From Hydnum rufescens UP504 (taxonomy: Eukaryota; Basidiomycota; Agaricomycetes; Cantharellales; Hydnaceae), in contig MU128965.1 in assembly GCA_014904985.1 (NCBI GenBank), positions 37,494-101,493 of the forward strand: a stretch of DNA of 64,000 nt, read 5' to 3'. A program made the position numbers and the translations under genes. Shown piece by piece: positions 1-11,266 of this stretch. The notes under the pieces were generated by a model that was not told where the DNA came from, searched no databases, and was given only the letters and a program-made list of their open reading frames with translations. Position 1 is the stretch's first letter. Every line of letters begins with the position of its first letter.

Positions 1-440
1 ACCCACCGATTCGCAAGCAAACTGCGATTCGGTCACCCGCAAGGTGGGAGAATGTAAAAGAGGAACAAGCTCACCAGTGGGCTTCAAGAAACTTCACAGG
101 CCCACCGATTCCCAAGAACTTGGGATTCGGTTCTCCTGGTGAAGCGGGGGGTCGCAGAAACAAATCACAAGCACGGCAATAGCCGATACAAACTTCGCGC
201 CTTCTCCTGCGAGGAGAGTTATGGGCCCGGCATTGGATGTGATTACGTGGTGACCCTGTAAGCGAAAAAATGCCGGGCTGGACCCTCGTCATTCAGGACC
301 CCTCAAGAAAAACAGCCTGCACGGAACTCACTGGTCAAGCCCTGTCAAAACCATGGCCTAGGAGCTACAGGCGAGGCGCAAACGTAATTACGTGGTGACC
401 CTGTAAGCGAGAATCACCAAGCCGGGCTCCTAGGCCACTC
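1..440. repeat. Block of hairpins with exchanged stems
   Basis: Four inverted-repeat structures are visible. Hairpins at about 5-33 and 102-129 begin ACCGATTC and end GATTCGGT and lie next to CCCACC. Two larger hairpins have unrelated perfect stems (GCCCGGCATT 225-234 with 269-278; GGCCTAGGAGC 355-365 with 426-436) but share a 27-bp loop segment (239-265 and 384-410, one mismatch). A related hairpin recurs inverted at 1.63 and 1.80 kb. No coding region is recognised. Confidence 0.6.
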
Positions 441-1106
441 CATGAGGCCAAAAGCCCCCTTTTCCTTATGAGAAACGTCGCGGGCTTAGCAATAAATAAT
501 TTTGGCGGCGTATTTCTTTGGAGGCTGAAGTTTGCCCAACCTTCTCAAGACTTACTAGGGCTCTGGGTGGGTTCTTGTAAACCACACAGGCTCTGATTTA
601 AACTTCCCCTTTCCTTGGCTTTTCACTAGACCCCTGTTTACTTACACTGCAGACTGTTGATGGCCTTCCTGGGGAAGGCCCATGTTCCAGAAGACTCTGT
701 ATCCTAATGAAGGAATATCTGGATACTCAGAATTTTGAGGGTGCAGTATGAGTGGGACAGTACTGTTGGGCTTGACGATCCAAGAGATTACATGAGTTTC
801 TATACAGTCTTTTCACCACTCAATGAGCCATATTTTGTATTTCCTCTCTCACTCCTGTAAACCTTCAACAATTTCCCTCAAATTTTGATTGGCAAGTAGA
901 GAAACTTCCTGTGCATCCCTCTGTGTGATTATATAATAATAGAGTGCTCCCAGTCCTGGAGCCACCCAGTCCCCTACCAGCCTAGTGCTCATCAATCTCA
1001 CCCTCCCTTCCAAACTGGAATCCCCAGTGCTTTCCTTCTACTGTTCCCATCTTGATGGACTTCACTCTTGCATCTTAAGTGACTTGATCCAAGACACTTC
1101 AGAAAC
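441..1106. other. Non-coding stretch, nothing recognised
   Basis: AT-moderate sequence without a convincing ORF, terminal repeats or RNA gene. I see nothing in it that I can name. Confidence 0.4.
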
Positions 1107-1312
1107 TTCAAGATCTTTGACTCAAGTGTGCAAGTATGGAAGGAATTAGTGATACCCCCCAATATGTCATTTATAGGGAATGAATCAATTACAGATACTT
1201 CCTGCTCACTCTTTGGTCTCAAGATCTTTGCTCAGGTGTGCAAGTATTGGAAGGAACTAGTGATACCCCCCAATACTGTCATTTATTAGGGAAATGAATC
1301 AATACAGCATAG
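1107..1312. repeat. Tandem duplication of about 95 bp
   Basis: Two diverged copies (about 1107-1199 and 1219-1312) share TCAAGATCTTTG, GTGTGCAAGTAT, AGTGATACCCCCC and GAATGAATCAAT. They differ by small indels and are not coding. Confidence 0.6.
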
Positions 1313-1536
1313 CCTTCCATGCTCACTCCTTTGGTCTCTCTTGAGAGAATAATGAGAAAATATCCTTTTCACAGCATCTTTACCTGCCCAGTCTAGTAGT
1401 CTGGCAGAACTAATAGGGGGTTTCAGGCTACAGGAATTTGCCTGGAATTGAAGCTGGAATCACAGCAGGAATTTTCAGGTAATACAATTCTCTCTTGTCC
1501 GTGAGGCTGTTGTGGGCACCTATTTGAATGCTACTG

Positions 1537-1870
1537 ACCTTTGCCTCTGGAATGTTGGTGGCACAGGTTCGCCTTCCCCCCTTTCAAAAGTAAGTTTATT
1601 TCCTCCTTTGAGAACGCTGTTGACTTCACCGGGTGACCAGATCACAGTTTGCTTGCGATCTGGTGGGCCCGTGAAGTCAACCGACGATTGCTTTACTATT
1701 TTACTGACCTTGCCACTGGAATGTTGGTGGCATAGGCTCGCTTCACCCCCTTTCAAAAGTAAGTCCGTTTCCTCCTTTGAGAATGCTGTCGGCTTCACCG
1801 GGTGACCAGATCACAGTTTGCTTGCGATCTGGTGGGCCCGTGAAGTTGACCGACAATTGCCTTACTATTA
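1537..1870. repeat. Tandem duplication of a hairpin module, about 165-bp unit
   Basis: Two copies (about 1537-1690 and 1707-1870) each hold a GTAAGT segment, then GGTGACCAGATC and GATCTGGTGGGCCCG. The hairpin is the reverse complement of the type at 1-140, with the stem changed on both sides (ACCAGATC/GATCTGGT instead of ACCGATTC/GATTCGGT). This suggests inverted arms of a degraded element spanning roughly 1-1870. Confidence 0.6.
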
Positions 1871-1910
1871 TCTGACTGGGGCGGCATTGGAAGGATAAAA
1901 AGTCATCCTT

Positions 1911-2735
1911 ATGCCCGCCGACGATACTCTGATTCCCAAACTTACCCAGGGACTTCTGAAGAAGTGCAACTCCTTTGCCCCAGTCTCAATTTTACATACA
2001 GGCTGGCGTTCATTTAGGATTCAGAGTGCAAACGTACAGACAGCAGGCTGGTTGGTTCAGGATGCCGTTGCTCTACTCTACACGGCCACCGGTGGAAGCC
2101 TCCAATTCCAATCATCCAGATGTCAGTCCCCTGCAGGATGTATGCACTCCCGCCTCTTTCATAGGACAAGTCTTGGGGCAATCTCCATTAGATCGGGTCA
2201 GATGCTACCTCACAGCTGCCGTTGGGACCGGATGTTCCAGAAGATGATCGCAGGCTTATGTTCAGAAGCTGATGCGTTGGGTGACGGCCCTTTACTCATG
2301 GAAGAGACTGCTTGTTTCCCTTTATTGGACTCATTAAGGTCAGTCTACGCAGTCCCATGCATCAGGAATCTGCCTGTTGATGCCCTCTCTGTTTATCAAT
2401 GCCCCTCAGTGATTTGTGGTTTGCTCAGCACAGCGAAAGCGACGAGCATTTATTGCCAACCTCAGTGGGGAATCCTGGGACTTCAATCTCAGCCGCCAGT
2501 CATAGTGTTCTGCCTGCATCCCCTGACCATGCAAAGCAGAGAAAGCTGCGGTCTCAGGAGGCTGCTAAACAGTATCGGCAGAGGCCCGAAATTTCGGAAA
2601 GGAATAAAGCACGATCGCGGAGATGCCAAGGACACCAGTCAAAGAGAGTGCGGTTGTAGTGTCTGCCGCCTCAGGGATGCAGGATCTACAGCCATTGCAG
2701 TCGGGTCTCACCGGGTCTACCAAGGTGACTAAAAG
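1911..2735 (+). pseudogene. Possible 5' part of the oxygenase gene, coding frame uncertain
   Basis: A 273-codon frame is open here, but a shorter frame at 2399-2659 is the more protein-like. It ends in a basic stretch (KQRKLRSQEAAKQYRQRP, then ERNKARSRRC) of the kind seen in the N-terminal regions of many mushroom transposon-linked proteins. The segment lies directly upstream of the oxygenase-like exons on the same strand, so it may be their first exons, broken by frameshifts. No catalytic motif is present. I cannot fix the start codon or the splice sites. Confidence 0.3.
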
Positions 2736-2769
2736 CGTGGAGGACGCGCTTTCGCAGTCCCAACTCTCT

Positions 2770-3980
2770 GCCACTCTGGAGCAACTATGACTGGTGGAAT
2801 ACAAGTAAGTCTACCGGCATTCAAGGGAATCGCTTTGAGCCTGACGTATTTGCCCCTAGTCCCTTTCTTCGCTTCCCAACGTTTATAGTGGACAAGCATA
2901 GCCGTTTGTTCGCTGTTCGATCTTTCATTAGCCCAGCTATGGACGCGGAGTGGATGGAACGTTTTGTACGAATAATCGACCGTTTTATTTCGCAAACAAA
3001 AGTCAAGGAGCGACCTCATGCCCGATGGTCATTACTGGAGCTGCAATATTGGGTTTAACCATGCCAGTGGGAACAATAGTGCTGTGAGTTAATAATCTCT
3101 TGAGGATCCGCCCCATGGTCCAGTGTCTAACAGCCCGTGCGGTGGGCCTCAGATGCCCTTCATGACGAAGTTCCATGAAAGTCACCAAGAACCCATCGAA
3201 GAATTACTAAATACCAAAGAATGGCAACTTATCAAGTAGGTACATAGACCTCTGTGGCACTGCCCTAGGTCTGACCGTATTGTTTCAGGTCCCTCCTCAC
3301 CAACATGATGGATACGTACTTCCCAGCCATTGCAAAGAAATACTGCTGCTGCGATGAGTATTGGTGAGGCCGTACGAATGGAGCAATCAAGGCGATCTCA
3401 TCGCTGTTCTTCCTTGTCTCCATCAATGCCTCTCTATCAGAACATGTAAAGACATGGCCGCACCATGACAGAAAGAATGTCGCTATAGGGATTTGCGCCG
3501 TATTTATCTTTGGTAAGCCGACAGGAGGGCCGTAGGAGTGTGTGTAGTGTGCTGAATTCAATGTTTTCAGGTTTTTTTGATGACACAGAGCAGGCATGGC
3601 TGGTGAATCTGGAGGCCAACATTGTGGTCCAACTTCCCACCAGGGTATTCTTCCTTTTCCCCTCCGCTTTGGTTACCCATTGGAATTTGGACAAAAAGGA
3701 GTTTTATTCTGGCCAATATCCTCTGCAATTCATCATGACTCTCAAAGGACAGCGTCCCAATGGTCTAAACGAACAGCCTTTGCACAAAATCGACAGTGGA
3801 AGGGGAAGCCTCGTCTTCTTCACCCCGGGTCAGATGTTCGTCCCCTTATACTCTGGCGGATTGGACTCAGTGGGCGAAGCCCTGCAGGCGAGAAGAACTG
3901 GCACCCCATGGTTGGACGTTCGTCAAGACATGGAAACATGTTTCCCCTGCTTGGATAGGGGCAAGCCATCGGACTTGTGA
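2770..3980 (+). CDS. Probable TET/JBP-like 2OG-Fe(II) dioxygenase (KDZ-linked), start uncertain
   Basis: Spliced conceptual protein with introns at 3084-3133, 3236-3288 and 3513-3570 (50, 53 and 58 bp, all GT-AG). After a region reading RFPTFIVDKHSRLFAVRSF come WPHHDRKN (about 3450-3475, candidate HxD iron ligands), FIFGFFDD, LEANIVVQLP, RVFFLFPSALVTHWN (second histidine, near 3675) and RGSLVFFTPGQ (candidate 2-oxoglutarate arginine). This order matches the double-stranded beta-helix of the large mushroom family of TET/JBP-like oxygenases, which oxidise 5-methylcytosine and are known to travel with KDZ transposons. The gene sits about 400 bp upstream of a KDZ transposase on the same strand, which fits. 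One TGA interrupts the exon near 3365. It could instead be another 2OG oxygenase family; the family call is from motif order only. Confidence 0.55.
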
Positions 3981-4386
3981 ATCGTGAAGAGTCCGCTCTG
4001 GGATAGAAGGACGGGCATGGTCGGGTTAGGCGGTGGGCCCGCTGACTGGGAGGGGGTTTTAGTTTATTTTGATGCCTTCCCCTTCATGTCCTTTGGGTAT
4101 ACCACAAGGTTAGCCCTGAGTATCCGGGTGTGATATATCTAAGCCTTTATTTTGAAACCGTGCCTTCTTGTCTTTGCTGCCTACTGTAAGATTGCCAGTT
4201 TCCCAATCGGTCAATGGAAATCTCTGGCAATGGGAAATTTCCGTTCAAGCCACCTCCATCGCTGCCTCATCATCAAATCTCACTGCTCTCCACAATTGAT
4301 TGCCAGATCCGCACAGTCTTCTTTAACAGAGACTGTTCTTCTGCTGTCATATCATACAATCTGCCTATTCCCGGACTCCTTAACCC

Positions 4387-7300
4387 ATGGCATCCTCCAC
4401 CAAACAAAAATTTGATGCTCGCCAGGATTTCAGCATTGAGGAGAATGGGGTAACCCACCACTACCACTTCATCCCCTCCCCAACCAAGAAACATCGCCGA
4501 AGATATCCTGTTGGCACTGCATACAAGGGTTGCATCATCCAGCCCATAGTCTATGAGGGTGCCAGCAACACTCCCGCCACCCCTGTCAAAGCTCGAAGCC
4601 GGGCAGTTATCCAGCCATCTCCCAGTCATCAACAGACCATCTGAAATTCTTCGCCTGGGGGGGCCTTTGGGGCTGCCAATGAGGGATGGGAGGACATTCA
4701 AGAGGAGGACATTTGAGAGGACAGTTGTACCCCTGGCTTGCCATGGCCGGACAGTCGTACGCCTCTACTGGGAAGTACCGCAACGGCTTCCCACCCCCGA
4801 TGGGAGAAATGGAAAGAAATTTCTGCAGACCACTGGAAGCACCTGATTCCCACCCTTGTCAGACCGTTCATGCACTGGTGCCAGGAGACATCATATGGGC
4901 GGCACGAGGGGTCTCAGCGCATCATACCCCTAAATTGCAAATGTGGGAAGAGTGCTCGCCGTGTGGAGGTGACGGCGGTGTACACGGACCGTGAGTTCAG
5001 GGAATACGACGCTTCCTTCCTAGCATTGAGGGATTTTTACTACCAGGACTGGAACACCACTCCTTGATGTATTGCGAATGTTGCCCTCTGGCCTTAACTT
5101 TAGTGGCCATGGGGCTATTTCCAGCCTCGCCGATTCGCCCTTCCATTGCCTTCTCCCTTAGCCATCTCCTCTTTGCCAGTAAACTCTTTGTCTATATATC
5201 CCCCAACATCACTGCCTGGTGCAGCACAATCAGTTCCAACCTCATTGAAAAGGGATTCACCCCTTCTGCTACCGTGAGTAAATTAATTACCCCTGGGGCT
5301 CTGATTTGAAGAGACTGAACAAGGACTCTAGGATGGTTTCCGCAAATCGTTCTCTACTGCATTGCAGCAGTTTCAACTAGTGCAACAGCGTGCGAATGAA
5401 TTAACATGGAATGTCGTCCATGCCTCCCACAGTGGTCCAGGGGGAGGGAACCTCTCTTCTGTAATGTATACCCCGGAACTGGTGAATGCCCTGTCTCAAG
5501 ACCCCATAGCCACTGGTTACTTCTTGAATGTGGAAGACCATCGGCCGCTTAGGGAGGATAGCGCCCCTAGTGCCCATCTCCATTCGCGTTGTCCATTGTG
5601 CTTTCCCATGGCAGAGGATTGTCTGGGGCTTCTACGAGAAGGCAATCACCTGTGGGCCTTTTCTACTCTCACTGGGATTGAAGGACACTAGGCCTAACTG
5701 TTCTGCACCCCTTGCGTAGGTTCCACTCTGTGCTATGTCTAGACGCATGCTTCGAACAGCAGCAATGTAAAGGGGTGGGATTACAAGACATTCGACTGGA
5801 TCTACCACGGACATGTTTCCTACTGACTGCTGAAGTGGAGAAGGCAAGACTTTATGTGGAGTCTCTCCGCCCTACTCAGGGCAAGCGGGGTAGAAAGAAG
5901 CTTGCCTCTGAATTGAATGAATTTGATGAAGAAGACTGGGTGGAACCAGGTTTACACCTCCCAAACTCAGTGGTCAATGGGTGCAAGACCTCCTTCAAGG
6001 CGGTGAACGAGAACCGTGAAAAGGCCTCGACCACAACCTTTGCCTCTACTGGCCTAATGGCTGCAATCTGTCGTCATGATAGGGTGCTACGGCTAGTCAA
6101 CATGACCACTGCAGGAGAGAAACAGTACTATGCAATAGCTCTTTTGAGTTCTCTTTTTGATGAGCTGCCTTCTTGGTGGAGGTTGGGGGTCCTCTACGAC
6201 ATTGCTTGTGTTTTGCATAGAAGCATGAACAAGGTAAATTTCCTGGTTTTGTTACCCCAAGAGGAGATATCCTGATTGTTCTGTGTTTGTGTTGGCAGTG
6301 GAAGATACTGCCATTGCTTCTGCCCAGGATTGATTGGGGTGTCTCAGTGTTTCATGCCTTTGGGCACCAGTGGCCTTGTCAATGTGTGTACCACCCCCAA
6401 AAACGAAAAGGGTTTGGGTTCTCTGATGGTGAGGGGTGTGAAAGGTGCTGGGGAGCATTAAAAAAGCTGGCCCCAGTGTTACGAGTGTCAGGGGTATGCC
6501 TTTTTATCTCAAAGTTGCTTTCTGAGACTTACTGCCCAATTTCTAGCACCACCGACGGCTGTTTGTTCTGAGTACTCAAGTGATACATTGGGATGAGATA
6601 ACAGCTCAATCACAAGCTGTGTGGTTAATGAAGCATTACATCTGTGCTGTTGTTCGATTGGAGGCTGCAAAGAAATGAATTGGGGAGAGTGGTGTGTCCA
6701 TTCTAACCCTTTGAGCCAGTTGGAAAGATCAGTTGGAGACCCAGTCTAAACCTCTACCCCATCAGTTGATGTTCTCTTCAGTGCAAAGTCTTGGAATGCT
6801 GACTCCCTCATAGCTGTTGCCAAAAATTTGGCAGGGGAGTTTGTGAACAAGATTGTCACCATGCTTGCAACCCATGCCAATGAAGAGGCTAGCCATAGGA
6901 AGTTACTCAAAGAGATATCACTGCTGGGAGAAGATGAAATAAGTGCTGATGCAAAGTTTGACCTCACTTTGCAAGCACAAAACAGGCAGGATTTCTTGAA
7001 CAGGCTGGCTACAAGAATTAGGAGGGCTTGTCAGCAGTTGGCACAGAAGGACCGGCCCACATACAGTGCCTTGGAGAAGGCCCGTAAAGACAAATTCCTG
7101 GGATTGCGGCTTCAAGCTCAGGCAGTAAAGCACCGATTACGAAGTCACATTCGAGAGCGCTGCTTTGAATCAGAGCGATTGGAGAGGTCTTATTTCCGGT
7201 CAACTCTAGGTAGGATTGTCATGATTGGGTAAAGGCCTTCTAAAGCTGACCTAGTGGTTCATTCATAAGATCATAAAGCACATGCACAGACAGCAGAGGC

Positions 7301-8070
7301 ATTGAAGCGCCGAATGCCTGGGATAAGAGCCTTGGCCAAGAGATATAACACCTTGTGTGCTCAGCTATCTGACATGAAAGCCCGGTCTGCAATTCACAAG
7401 AATGCTGTGATTCCAAAACCTGTGGACATCAATGGGCTGTTTGACATTGGAGTGGATGATGCTATCTGGGAGGATGCAGGCCTTGATGGTGATGCTGAAG
7501 AAGCCCCCCCTGCATGGTTAGCAGATGAAGGGATCAGGGAGGGAATCAAGGCAATGTTGATGTATGACCAGGGAAGAGGAGGAGATCCAGAGGCTGAGCA
7601 TTGAAATGCATGCTCTTGTGGCATCCTGTTGCACAGCAATGCCTGGCTATAGAGAAGGCTGTGGCCACATGCACAGGTGGGAGGCCTGTGGTCCTTGCAA
7701 GTGAGAGGCACTGAGTGCTGATGACCAGGTAGATGATGTACTTTTGTTTGAACTACAGCGCAAAGAAACAGCCCTGCAGTCCAGTGCAACCCAGGCTTGG
7801 AAAGCCTTGGGCTCTCTTCCTGTGGATCCTGCCTTGCAATGGCCATCTTTCATGGTTACACAGCCTCCAGAAACTGATCCTCCTCAGATGGATGATGAGG
7901 ATACCATTCCTGCTGTGGAAGCAGAGGAAGATGGATGGCCAACAGGTGGGGACATAAATGTGGTTGGAGAGGAGGAAGAACTGGATGATGTGGTGATTCA
8001 GGAATTGGAAGGGGTTGAAGGTGACAACTCACAAGATGATGATCTGGAGGATTGGATTAATTCCATTTAA
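4387..8070 (+). CDS. KDZ transposase with CxC1 cysteine cluster (KDZ element 1)
   Basis: Multi-exon gene starting at the ATG at 4387. Introns I can place are 4991-5046 and 5274-5331. In order: an N-terminal region, a CxC1 cluster (CKCGKSARRVEV, then YCECCPLALTLVAMGLFPAS across the first intron), SRCPLC (about 5590), LCLDACFEQQ (about 5733-5762), then the conserved core GLMAAICRHDRVL, TTAGEKQYYAIALL and LYDIACVLHRS (about 6053-6225), followed by VFHAFGHQWPC and FSDGEGCERCWG (about 6345-6455). The C-terminal part runs through several exons to an acidic tail DDDLEDWINSI and stop at 8070. KDZ enzymes are DDE-type DNA transposases of fungi. The CRHD motif is intact. Two TGA codons (4642 and about 4714) sit where arginine would fit and look like CGA decay, so the copy is probably inactive. 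Confidence 0.85.
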
Positions 8071-8109
8071 CCTATGCACATGGATGAAAAGAGATACTGG
8101 ATAAATCAT

Positions 8110-10945
8110 GATGTAGCAGATAATGCTGAGGTGGTAGCAGGTAACCCTCATGCTGTGGCAGGTAATTCCCATGTGATAACAGGTGGTGATCCCCATGCTG
8201 TAGCAGGTAATCCAAATGTGGCAGTAGGTAATCCTGATGTGGTAGCAGGTAATCTGGATGTGGTAGCAGGTAATCTGGATGTGGTAGCAGGTAATCTGGA
8301 TGTGATAGCAGGTAATCTGGATGTAGCAGGTATGGATGCAGGTAATCTGGATGTGATAGCAGATAATCTGGATGTGATAGCAGGTAATCTGGATGTGGTA
8401 GCAGGTAATCTGGATGTGGTAGCAGGTAATCTGGATGTGGTAGCAGGTAATCTGGATGTGGTAGCAGGTAATCTGGATGTGGTAGCAGGTAATCTGGATG
8501 TGGTAGCAGGTAATCTGGATGTGGTAGCAGGTAATCCTGATGTGGTAGCAGGTAATCTGGATGTGGTAGTAGGTAATCCTGATGTGGTAGCAGGTAATCT
8601 GGATGTGGTAGTAGGTAATCCTGATGTGGTAGCAGGTAATCCTGATGTGGTAGCAGGTAATCTGGATGTGGTAGTAGGTAATCCTGATGTGGTAGCAGGT
8701 AATCCTGATGTGGTAGCAGGTAATTCCCATGAGGTAGTAGGTAATCCTGATGTGGTAGCAGGTAATTCCATGAGTAGTAGGTAATCCTGATGTGGTAGCA
8801 GGTAATTCCCATGAGGTAGTAGGTAATCCTGATGTGGTAGCAGGTAATTCCCATGAGGTAGTAGGTAATCCTGATGTGGTAGCAGGTAATTCCCATGAGG
8901 TTAGGTAATCCTGATGTGGTAGCAGGTAATTCCCATGAGGTAGTAGGTAATTCCTGATGTGGTAGCAGGTATTCCATGTAGGTAGTAGGTAATCCCTGAT
9001 GGGTAGCAGGTAATTCCATGAGTAAGTAGGTAATCCTGATGTGGTAGGCAGGTAATTCCCATGAGGTAGTAGGTAATCCTGATGTGGTAGCAGGTATTCC
9101 CATGAGTAGTAGGTAATCCTGATGTGGTAGCAGGTAATTCCCATGAGGTAAGTAGGTAATCCTGATGTGGTATCAGGTAATTCCCATGAGGTAGTAGGTA
9201 ATCCTGATGTGTAGCAGGTAATTCCCATGAGGTAGTAGGTATCTGATGTGGGTAGCAGGTAATTCCCATGAGGTAGGTAGGTAATCCTGATGTGGTAGCA
9301 GGTAATCTGAATGTGGTAGTTGGTAATCCTGATGCTGTAGCAGGTAATCCTGATGCTGTAGCAGGTATTTCCATGAGGTATAGGTAATCCCCATGATGGA
9401 GCAGGTAATTCTCATGTGGTAGTACATAATTCACATGGGGTAGTAGGTAATCCCCATATGATAGCAGGTAATTCCAACAGGGTAGTAGGTAATCCCCAGA
9501 TGATAGCAGGTAATTCCAACAGGGTAGCAGGTAATCCCCATATGATCACAGGTAATTTGTACAGGGTAGTAGGTAATACCCATATGATAGCAGGTAATTT
9601 GTACAGGGTAGTAGGTAATACCCATATGATAGCAGGTAATTTGTACAGGGTAGTAGGTAATACCCATATGATAGCAGGTAATCTCAATATAGTAGTAGGT
9701 AATCCTTATACAATAGCAGGTAATCTCAATATAGTAGTAGGTAATCCCCATACTATAGCAGGTAATCTCAATGTGGTAGTAGGTAATCCCCATGCTGTAG
9801 CAGGTAATCCCAATGTGGTAGCAGGTAATCCAAATGTGGTAGTAGGTAATGCTGATGCTAGAGCAGGTAATTCCCATGTGGTAATGGGTAGTCTCCATAC
9901 CATAGCAGGTAATTTCAATGCAGTAGTAGGTATTCCCAGTGCTGTGGCAGGTAATCCCAGTGTGGTAGTAGGTACTTCCCATGCTGTAGTTGATAATCAC
10001 AATGTTGTAGTAGGTAATTCCCATGTAGTAACAGGTATTCTCCATGTGGTAGTAGATAATAAAAATGTTGTAGCAGGTATTCCTCATGCTGTAGCAGGTA
10101 ACCCTGATGTGGGAGTGGGTAAGGCTGAAGCTGCAGTAGGTAATACTGATGCAGCACAGGTAATGTGAATGTGGTAGCAGGTAATACTGATGCAGTAGCC
10201 AGTAGTCCTAAAGCTGTAGCAGGTACTGCTGATGCAGTAGTAGGTGATCCTGATGCTGTAGCAGGTAATGCAGATGTGGTGGCAGGTAATCCCAATGTTT
10301 TAGCAGCTAATGCAGACGTGGTAGTAGGTAATCCCAATGTTATAGTAGGTAGTTCCAATTGTGTAGCAGGTAATCACAATGTGGTAGCAGATAATCCTCA
10401 TGCTGTAATAGGTAAACCTAATATTGGAGTAGCTAATGTCAACACTGTAGCAGGTGATACTGCCAGTAATAGGTGATCCATATGCTGTAGTAGGTGATCT
10501 TGACTCTGTAGCAGGTAATCCCATGCTGTAGCAGGTAATTTTTGTGGTGTAGTAGGTGATCCAGATCTTGTAGTAGGTACTCCATCAGCTTCAGTAGGTG
10601 ATCCTGGGCCTGTAGTTGGAGATCCATGATGTGTTGCAGGTGATCAGGATCCTATAGTAGGTGATCAAAGTTGGATAGTGAGTGATCTGGATGGGGTAGT
10701 AGGTAATCCAGATTCTGTAGCAGGTAATTCTAGGCCTGGAGCAAGTAGTCTGAAGGCTGTAATAGGTGAATTGGCATCAGGCATAGGTGATCTATATCCC
10801 ATAGTAGGTGAATCTGAATCTGTAGTAGGTGATCCCCACTCTGTAGTAGGTAACCAATGTCCTGTAGTAGGTGTCCAGGATCTCAGAAGTAGGTGTTCAG
10901 GATCATGGTAGTAGGTAATATGGATCTGGCAGTAGGTAATAACCT
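8110..10945. repeat. Minisatellite array of a 21-bp unit, 3' subterminal region of KDZ element 1
   Basis: About 130 units of 21 bp, each with a core AGCAGGTAAT or AGTAGGTAAT, begin 40 bp after the transposase stop codon. Units are nearly identical at 8230-8760, carry single-base indels at 8760-9400, and are progressively diverged to 10945. Because 21 is a multiple of three, the array produces long open frames encoding repeats such as AGNLDVV; I treat these as by-products of the repeat. E1 has an analogous 21-bp array with core AGCAGGTGAT. Confidence 0.9.
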
Positions 10946-10954
10946 GATATCCTC

Positions 10955-11025
10955 ACCCCCTTCAAGGGGGGGGTTTCATACGTTAAAATGGGGCCTTGAA
11001 GGGTCAATGTAGTTGCCCTCTTATG
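10955..11025. repeat. Right terminus of KDZ element 1 (terminal inverted repeat)
   Basis: Read inward on the minus strand from 11025 it starts CATAAGAGGGCAACTAC, then about 23 bp in has CCCTTCAAGG and a C-rich tract followed by CCCTTGAAGGG, a hairpin. It matches both ends of E1 over about 70 bp. The matching left end was not found upstream. The following 8 bp, TATGGCCT, would be the target duplication. Confidence 0.7.
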
Positions 11026-11266
11026 TATGGCCTGCTGTCCTGCAAGTCTGAGAATCTCTAAGTTCTAGTCTAAGGTGAGAGGGGCCCCCAGGGGCCCCTA
11101 GGGGCTCCATGGGGCCCTTTGTCTCATGCCATGAAATCACCCAGTGGGCCCCAGGGGCCCCCACCTAAAAACCTGCTCTTAGATTGAATAAAAGCAAGGC
11201 AAAAGGGCCTAACTAAATATACAATTATGGCTGACTGGTTTGATTAAGATACACCTTGTATGATGT
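11026..11266. other. GC-rich block, no gene
   Basis: The first 45 bp (ATGGCCTGCTGTCCTGCAAG and onward) recur in inverted orientation inside E2 at about 36860-36905. The rest is rich in GGGGCCCC-type runs resembling those just inside both KDZ element 2 termini (about 24975 and 45125). No ORF. Confidence 0.5.

Noticed and set aside
1..4386. Left terminus of KDZ element 1
   Set aside because: I searched for GGGCAACTAC, the CCCTTGAAGG hairpin and a TATGGCCT target copy and found none, so the left boundary is left open.
8029..10476. Long open frames on both strands encoding heptapeptide repeats (AGNLDVV, ITCYHIQ, LPATTSR)
   Set aside because: All arise because the 21-bp repeat keeps every frame open; no start context, domain or unique sequence supports a protein.
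8110..10945. CRISPR-like regular repeats
   Set aside because: Units are contiguous 21-bp minisatellites without unique spacers, in a eukaryotic transposon.
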